Below are positions 58,915 to 64,000 of a stretch of 64,000 bases of DNA, piece after piece. Numbering within the stretch: the first letter of the stretch is position 1; the number at the start of each line of letters is the position of its first letter. A model generated the notes under the pieces. That model did no database searches and had not been told where the DNA came from. It saw only the letters and a list, made by a program, of their open reading frames with translations. The position numbers and the translations under genes are program-made. Source of the stretch: Tubulanus polymorphus (taxonomy: Eukaryota; Nemertea; Palaeonemertea; Tubulaniformes; Tubulanidae); NCBI RefSeq assembly GCF_964204645.1, contig NC_134025.1:18260001-18324000 (forward strand), in the 5' to 3' direction.

Positions 58915-60115
58915 AAATTAGGGGTCCAGGGTCACCAAGCCCACTTGGGAAGTGGTTTCAAATGCTCAACAATCAAACAATTTCAATATTGAACGCCCCA
59001 TCCAATGACCTGGAAAAAATCAAATGACCTTGAAACTCACCACAATCATAGAAGATGTCAGCAGCTACAATTTTGCAATTGATTGTGGTAACAAAATATG
59101 CCTAGGTACCAATATGATAAGGAAATACTAAGTTATTCTACTATTCAACGCCCCCTAGTGACCATGTAGAATAACTAATGTCCTTGAAACTCACCACAAT
59201 CATAGACCATGTCATGAGCTACAACTTTGCAATTGATTGTGGTAACAAAATATGCATAGGTATGAATATAATATAGAAATCCTAAGTTATTGCGTTGTTC
59301 AATGCCCCATGGTGGCCATATACAAAAACCAATGACCTTGAAACTCACCACAATCATAGAGCATGTCATGAGCTACAACTTTCCAATTTATTGTGGTAGC
59401 AAAATATGCATAGGTACGAATATAATAAGAAAATATTAAGTTATCTACAACGCCCCCTGGTGACCATATAGAATGACTTATGTCCTTAAAACCCACCACG
59501 ATCATAGAGCATGTCATGAGCTACAACTTCCCAATTGATTGTGGTAACAAAACATGCAAAATATAAGTATCAATATAATGTGGTAAAACTTTTTTCCACC
59601 TCCGAATGAGTATTGATGACACCAAGATGGCTGCCAATTACGTCATAATCGCCTGATCAAAAATGCCTGTCTTGGGTATAAAAGATCCCTTTCCAAAGAA
59701 TACCAATCAGCTCCAGGCCAACATTGACATTTTTGGGCATAAAACAGGTCACAGGACAGCCATCTTGAGTCCGATCCACCCAATTTTTTCATGCTGATGG
59801 ACCCTTGGGGGATTCAAACATGTACAAAAGATAAAGGTAATTGATAAAAGCCTCTTCAAAATTTCCCTCGAAAACTTCAAAAATGTGTAAAAAGTGCTGA
59901 TTTTGGCTAACAATAATTGCTGCCAGTCCGCCATCTTGAATCTGACAGGGCCAGTTTTTGGGCTGAAGATGTAGGGTAGATACATGCATAAACCAAATAT
60001 CAAGACATTAACTTGAGGGGCCTTCAAAACTTCCCAAAATAACTGGATTCTGTCTACGGACGGACACCGTGACGGACGAAAGAGCCAGCTAGGAGTGAAG
60101 CCCAAGAGGGCTAAA
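58915..60115 (+). mobile_element. Composite repeat, forward orientation, near full length
   Basis: Starts TTAGGGGTCCAGGGTCACC, runs through about four 152-bp minisatellite units (GCCCC marks near 58990, 59149, 59302, 59451) and ends CAAGAGGGCTAAAAA. The tail has AGTGCTGATTTTGGC and CTACGGACGGAC blocks. It lies next to the right end of the pogo element, inside the 14-kb ZC4H2 intron, and is the best copy for a family consensus. Confidence 0.62.
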
Positions 60116-60728
60116 AATTTTCTTGGAGGAGGACCCCCAAACCCCCTGCAATGGCTTAGCACCATCGGTGCTGGCGTTGTCATAGCAGAACAAAGATAAT
60201 ATTTAATCCTGCTGCACTGCAATAAATTTTACCCATGGAAAACACTGAAAATTATCAAAAGATTTCACAGAAATTGATCATGAAAAACAATTCTAAAGGC
60301 CTCAAAATCTCAAAATCGAACCTGGAAGTAAAACAGTAGACAATTTCGCGGGTTCACACGAACACCTGCTGATTTCTACGGCTAAGCCAACCATGGAGGA
60401 GGCTTTGCTTTTTTAAAACAATTTTTTTGCGTTCAGATTTTGGTGAAAAACCTCTAGACTAAATCGGGATCCTTTTTTAAAATTTCACTTCCAAGAAATT
60501 GGTGAATGGATAACGCATAACAGCATAATTGGATAGAATAGCTCAGTTACACAGTCAAAGGGCCTTTCATCTGCAAACCATGCCATCTTAATTTGCTCCA
60601 TTTGTATAGTAATGGGCTCCGCCCATGGCTGAACTGATAAAATTCCACAGAACTATAAGATCAATCAAAACCAACTACAGCCTGTTCCAATTACAACTAT
60701 GGGACCACATAGTAGTGGCTACACTAAC
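60116..60728. other. No gene between composite repeat and ZC4H2 exon
   Basis: Intron sequence; nothing recognised. Confidence 0.45.
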
Positions 60729-60900
60729 CTGACTAATGTCAGCATGGATTTGACGCAGTTCCTCAACATGGGCCATTTTCTCTTGTAACAATAAATCCAT
60801 TTCAACCTTGTAGTCTTGTAAACACCTGTCTTCATTCTCAGTGACATCATATTCCTGCCTTAAACGACTTCGTAATTTTTCGAACTGAATTGTTTTCAGT
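60729..60900 (-). CDS. ZC4H2: ZC4H2 orthologue, first coiled-coil exon
   Basis: This minus-strand exon contains the most conserved ZC4H2 block, [15 protein letters not shown] followed by QIHADI, preceded by [17 protein letters not shown], a coiled coil. The acceptor is TTTATCTTGTAG|A and the donor CAG|GTTAGT. The 172 nt enter in phase 2 and leave in phase 0, fitting the exon at 46112-46287. The intron between them is 14.4 kb and contains a gypsy relic, a LINE, a pogo element and a composite repeat. The 5' exon with the start codon was not identified with confidence; the best weak candidate is a 24-nt open stretch at 63283-63306, whose phase does not join directly. Confidence 0.93.
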
Positions 60901-62387
60901 CTACAAGATAAAAAAACAAGAACTAACTTTGTAAACATAGGCTTGCTAACATACCACGGTGGAACTTCGTTACAGCAAATTTCACGGGACCAGAAAATTT
61001 GTTCATTATAACTGATAGTTTGTTATATCGAAGATAAGATTAATTAAATTATCTTACTTGAAACAAAATTCTATATTTGTTACTCAATCTAACAATTTCT
61101 ATTCAACGCCCCCTGGCGACCATATACAAAAACAAGAAGATTTTTTCAAATAAGAAGTTGTTATTTTTCGAAAGGAAAAACTTTTTGCCCTGAGCAGAAA
61201 CAACATTGTTCAAACGAATTTTCCAACAAAAAGTTTTGTTCGAACGAAATCAATTTCAGATAAGAAAATTTCCTTCCAATGAAAACCATTCTGTTCGATC
61301 GAACAGTATACTTTTTGTTAGAACGAGAAAACTGATAAAGCTTATAACATTTTACAACTAAACAGATTCTTTCTGTGTGGTCGGGTTTATCAAGTTCGGC
61401 TTTCTAGTGAATTGTCAATCCATTTCACAATACAGTGCACCAGCTCAACATGAATATGTACGTGTGAGTGGTATCCATTCGCCGGACAAAAGCGACAGTC
61501 AACGTTCCCTGGTAGTATCATTCTATTGGCACCTAAATCCTGATCGTATGAGAGGGCGCAGATCGAGGCTTCCCTACTACGTAACCATCTCATCATAAAC
61601 CTTAGCGTCAAGCAGTAGTGCAAACATGACGCCGAGGTCAGTAAGACGATTCCCACGATTTGACAGGATCGTAGCGAGTCAGCCGCGGCAAAACGGAGCA
61701 TTTGAATTCAACTATATACTAAACAATATTGGTTGTCATGCATGGTGTTTAAATGTGATTAAGAATTGTTTAAAAATCATCTGCATATTGATACAAACGT
61801 TTTTTTCTTCAAGATAATGCCGAGCGTATGAATAATTAATTTTAGTTCAAATATTTTTTAACAAATCTTTTTTATTCACTGAATGTCCTTTGTCTAAAGA
61901 TTAACGGCTTCGTTGATTTTGGTGAGCTTCACACGTTACTAAAACGAGGGCGCTATCATCACAGCTCGGCAGTAAATACTGCAAACGATGGACGCCACTC
62001 ATCGACATGCAATTTTCAGCACAGCACAGCTGGTCTTTTAAGATATCCGTCTAATTTTTGTTGTAATCAACGCACAATAGATTCGTAGTTTGTTTGATAC
62101 CTATAACACCTCACCTGACGATCTTAATCCATGTGCAAATCAGCCATAAAGTGAGAGTAAATTTCCGTCGATTCAACGGCGGCCATTTTGAAAACTTGTG
62201 GAGGGTGCTGGCACCTGGGGACTGAGGCCAGGACAACAGCACAAACTAACAAAACGAAATGACGTAATTGAAAAAATTAAGAAATCAACACTTATTCACA
62301 TTTTTCTTCATCCAGAATTTATTAATTATTTATCATGGAAAGCACGAAGATTTGAAATATACGTTGGAAAACCATCAAAAATAAATA
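60901..62387. other. ZC4H2 5' intron with dispersed repeats
   Basis: 61085-61135 carries a scrap of the composite head (CAACGCCCCCTGGCGACCAT). 61347-61480 repeats 51618-51760. A GGCGGCCATTTTG stretch at about 62175 was examined as a possible first exon and not accepted. Confidence 0.45.
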
Positions 62388-62985
62388 GCCCATGGGCAAA
62401 GTGTGGTTTACCTTAAAAATAGAGGTTGTTTGGGGTAAGGGCATTGGTTGAAAAATCTTTTTAATTCGTGAGTTCAAAGTTCTACAAGTTTAATTAAATA
62501 TTGTATTTTATCTTTCTTAAAGGATTATCTTGTAGTCAAATAAGACCAAAGATATACATTTGCTTACAGTCCACATCCAAAATTTCGTAGTGTACAGGTA
62601 GGCGCGGCATGGAAACTATTTTATATTTTCAAAGAAATATTTTCATAATATGAAACAATATTCAAATAAAATTCATGTGATGTCACATATCAGAGGGTGG
62701 CTGAATGTATGGCCGCTGAAGCTTAAATACCGGTGCAGTAAGAAATTGGCGTATTAGATCGTTTGAAATCCTGGAATTTACCACTACAATATTCACACCT
62801 CGACCTAAACCTTTAGTTTGCTGCTTAGTATTTTCAGTTCACAAGAAATTACAATTTATTACAAATTCTATCAAACAGAAAACACAGCGCTCATCTGCAG
62901 ATGAAATGTCAAACGCGCCAGCAAGCAGCGTTACAGTATCACTATAGTCGTGTATACTGTGTGTTTGTGTTTGCAACAGTCTAAT
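62388..62985 (+). repeat. 600-bp dispersed repeat, copy B
   Basis: Starts GCCCATGGGCAAAGTGTGG and ends TGTTTGCAACAGTCTA; near-identical to copy A at 39985-40605, with small indels. The high identity implies recent spread or conversion. Confidence 0.75.
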
Positions 62986-63749
62986 CTAATGATTTCCGCG
63001 CGCACGTGGAGGCCTTGTGTAAGTGAGTGTTCGCTTGCACTTCAGTGTCAATCAAATCAATCACCGGGTGTCGTGCCTTGACTGACCGGCGACTGGCAAC
63101 GATCTAAATCAACTACAGCGAACGTTTCAAACACATTATATATTATGTATTCATGGTTTGCTACAAAGAAAAAACAAACAAACATTTCAGCAACAATAAT
63201 TATGGTCATTTTTACTTCATGTACCACAAATTATAGCATTTGAAATAATTGATATAATCATATTTAAAGAGAGGCTACTCACAATTTCATGTTCACTGTG
63301 CGACATGTAGAGCTGACACTGAATACACAGATTTCTGATCAAACATTATATATGCCAAAAAGTTATTGAGCCGTTAAGGCATGATATAAGGCATTCACCT
63401 ACACGGAAATGCACAACTCATAAATCTATAATCCATATCAAAACTTGCAGAGTGTAAAAGCCGCAAAGAAAGCATGAAATTACAAATCATAACAAATACA
63501 GAAAAACCATAGCTAATGAATAATTTCTTATATGACAAAATCTTTTAATAATCTAATTATGAATTAAAGGTAATTTCTAACACCGGGTATTAAAATGAAA
63601 CAATACCTATTGCGGATAATAATTACTTTCTCACCAGCAATGAGCATTTGAAATTCGCACGTATACGGCACCTAGTCCAATTAAACGTTTGCCATTCTAT
63701 GGCTTTCCCATAATTATTTTAGTAGCGCCAGAATTCCCCGTATATCCCA

Positions 63750-63866
63750 AAAACAGCCAATCACATTCGCTCGTAGAGACAGCGCCCCCAATCGAGGTCA
63801 TTGCAATATTATACGCGAGAGCGAAGAATTTTCGCGCCAAAAACCGTTTTTCGTAGCATTTCTACA
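63750..63866 (+). promoter_or_regulatory. Promoter-like region with CCAAT and E2F-type sites
   Basis: CCAAT at about 63758 and 63789 and a TTTTCGCGCCAAAA site at about 63829-63842, a textbook E2F core (TTTSGCGC), just before an ATG at 63867. CpGs are denser here than in the rest of the window. Suggests a cell-cycle-regulated gene starting to the right. Confidence 0.5.
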
Positions 63867-64000
63867 ATGTTGACAATCTCATCCACGGAGGTTCGCTATG
63901 TCATCAATCGCATCGATTACACGTTGTTTAAGCTGAGAACCACAGAAACAAATGCTCACATAAAAAAACGTACTGCAATTTTACATGAATTGGCTCAATG
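63867..64000 (+). CDS. Start of an unidentified plus-strand gene, cut by the window edge
   Basis: Open from ATG at 63867 to the end of the window (44 codons and 2 nt): begins MLTISSTEVRYVINRIDYTL and continues with a basic, helical stretch (TNAHIKKRTAILHELAQ). It follows promoter-like sequence with CCAAT and E2F-type elements and has an A at -3 position relative to the ATG context (ACAATG). It may diverge from the 5' end of ZC4H2. I do not recognise the family. Confidence 0.45.
   Translation, partial: MLTISSTEVRYVINRIDYTLFKLRTTETNAHIKKRTAILHELAQ

Noticed and set aside
62113-62200. Minus-strand segment ending IKIVR before GTGAGG as a ZC4H2 5' exon
   Set aside because: Phase fits, but there is no in-frame Met and the rest does not resemble ZC4H2; the resemblance to IKEIR is probably chance.
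63283-63306. Minus-strand ATG..ATT|GTGAGT stretch (MSHSEHEI) as the first ZC4H2 exon
   Set aside because: It looks like a ZC4H2 N terminus, but it ends in phase 0 whereas the next exon needs phase 2, and no bridging exon encoding a KLExIKEIR-like piece was found.

Overview
This window is eukaryotic: AT-rich animal DNA dominated by introns and transposable-element debris, with a few well-preserved genes. It reads like a marine invertebrate (runs of TAGGCCTA/CCGGTA, intron-bearing pogo and tyrosine-recombinase families, CR1/L2-type LINE, 91-bp satellites), but nothing seen fixes the species or phylum.

The frame for everything is one conserved host gene on the minus strand, the orthologue of ZC4H2. 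Three of its coding exons are recognisable at 60729-60900, 46112-46287 and 2588-2753, with matching splice phases. The first coding exon and the final zinc-finger exon were not found. Its introns here are 14.4 kb and 43.4 kb, and nearly all other content is nested inside them.

Inside the 43-kb intron, on the plus strand, lies the most striking locus (18553-33732): a phase-consistent multi-exon gene predicted to join a KMT5A/PR-Set7-like SET domain, a spacer made from a tandem array of tiny exons, an OTU-type cysteine-protease-like domain, an acidic and basic linker, two C2H2-like fingers, a complete tyrosine recombinase split over four exons, and a C-terminal Myb/SANT-like domain. The spacer array (23875-25722) is twelve 162-bp units. 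Each carries a 66-nt phase 1-1 exon with intact splice sites encoding a 22-residue Cys-containing module. Diverged exons of the same family sit on both sides. With one inferred 31-nt linker exon the model sums to 1531 codons in frame. About 3 kb downstream is a decayed multi-exon gene with a DDE-like signature (36586-40943), followed by a second, degenerate copy of the zinc-finger/recombinase region (42589-43545).

Region by region: 1-2587 ZC4H2 intron with a tRNA-like SINE promoter; 3300-7302 a dead transposase split by a 2.2-kb composite repeat; 7.4-11.1 kb dispersed and exon-like repeats and a cluster of TAATTCCGTTA motifs; 11.6 kb (TA)n; 13.3-16.4 kb a 91-bp satellite containing a foldback element; 16.6-17.2 kb another foldback; 18.5-33.7 kb the SET/OTU/recombinase gene; 36.6-43.5 kb the DDE-like gene and recombinase pseudogene; 41.6-46 kb MITEs and minisatellites; 46.9 kb a Ty3/gypsy reverse-transcriptase relic; 48.3-51.5 kb a degenerate CR1/L2-type LINE; 53.05-58.84 kb a near-complete pogo-like element with inverted termini and an intron-bearing transposase; 58.9-60.1 kb another composite repeat; 61-64 kb dispersed repeats and, at the right edge, the start of a plus-strand gene behind CCAAT and E2F-like sites.

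The host gene looks constrained. Most mobile genes carry frameshifts. The SET/OTU/recombinase gene is the exception: no internal stop or splice-phase break was found in its modelled exons, apart from one dead array exon that can be skipped.
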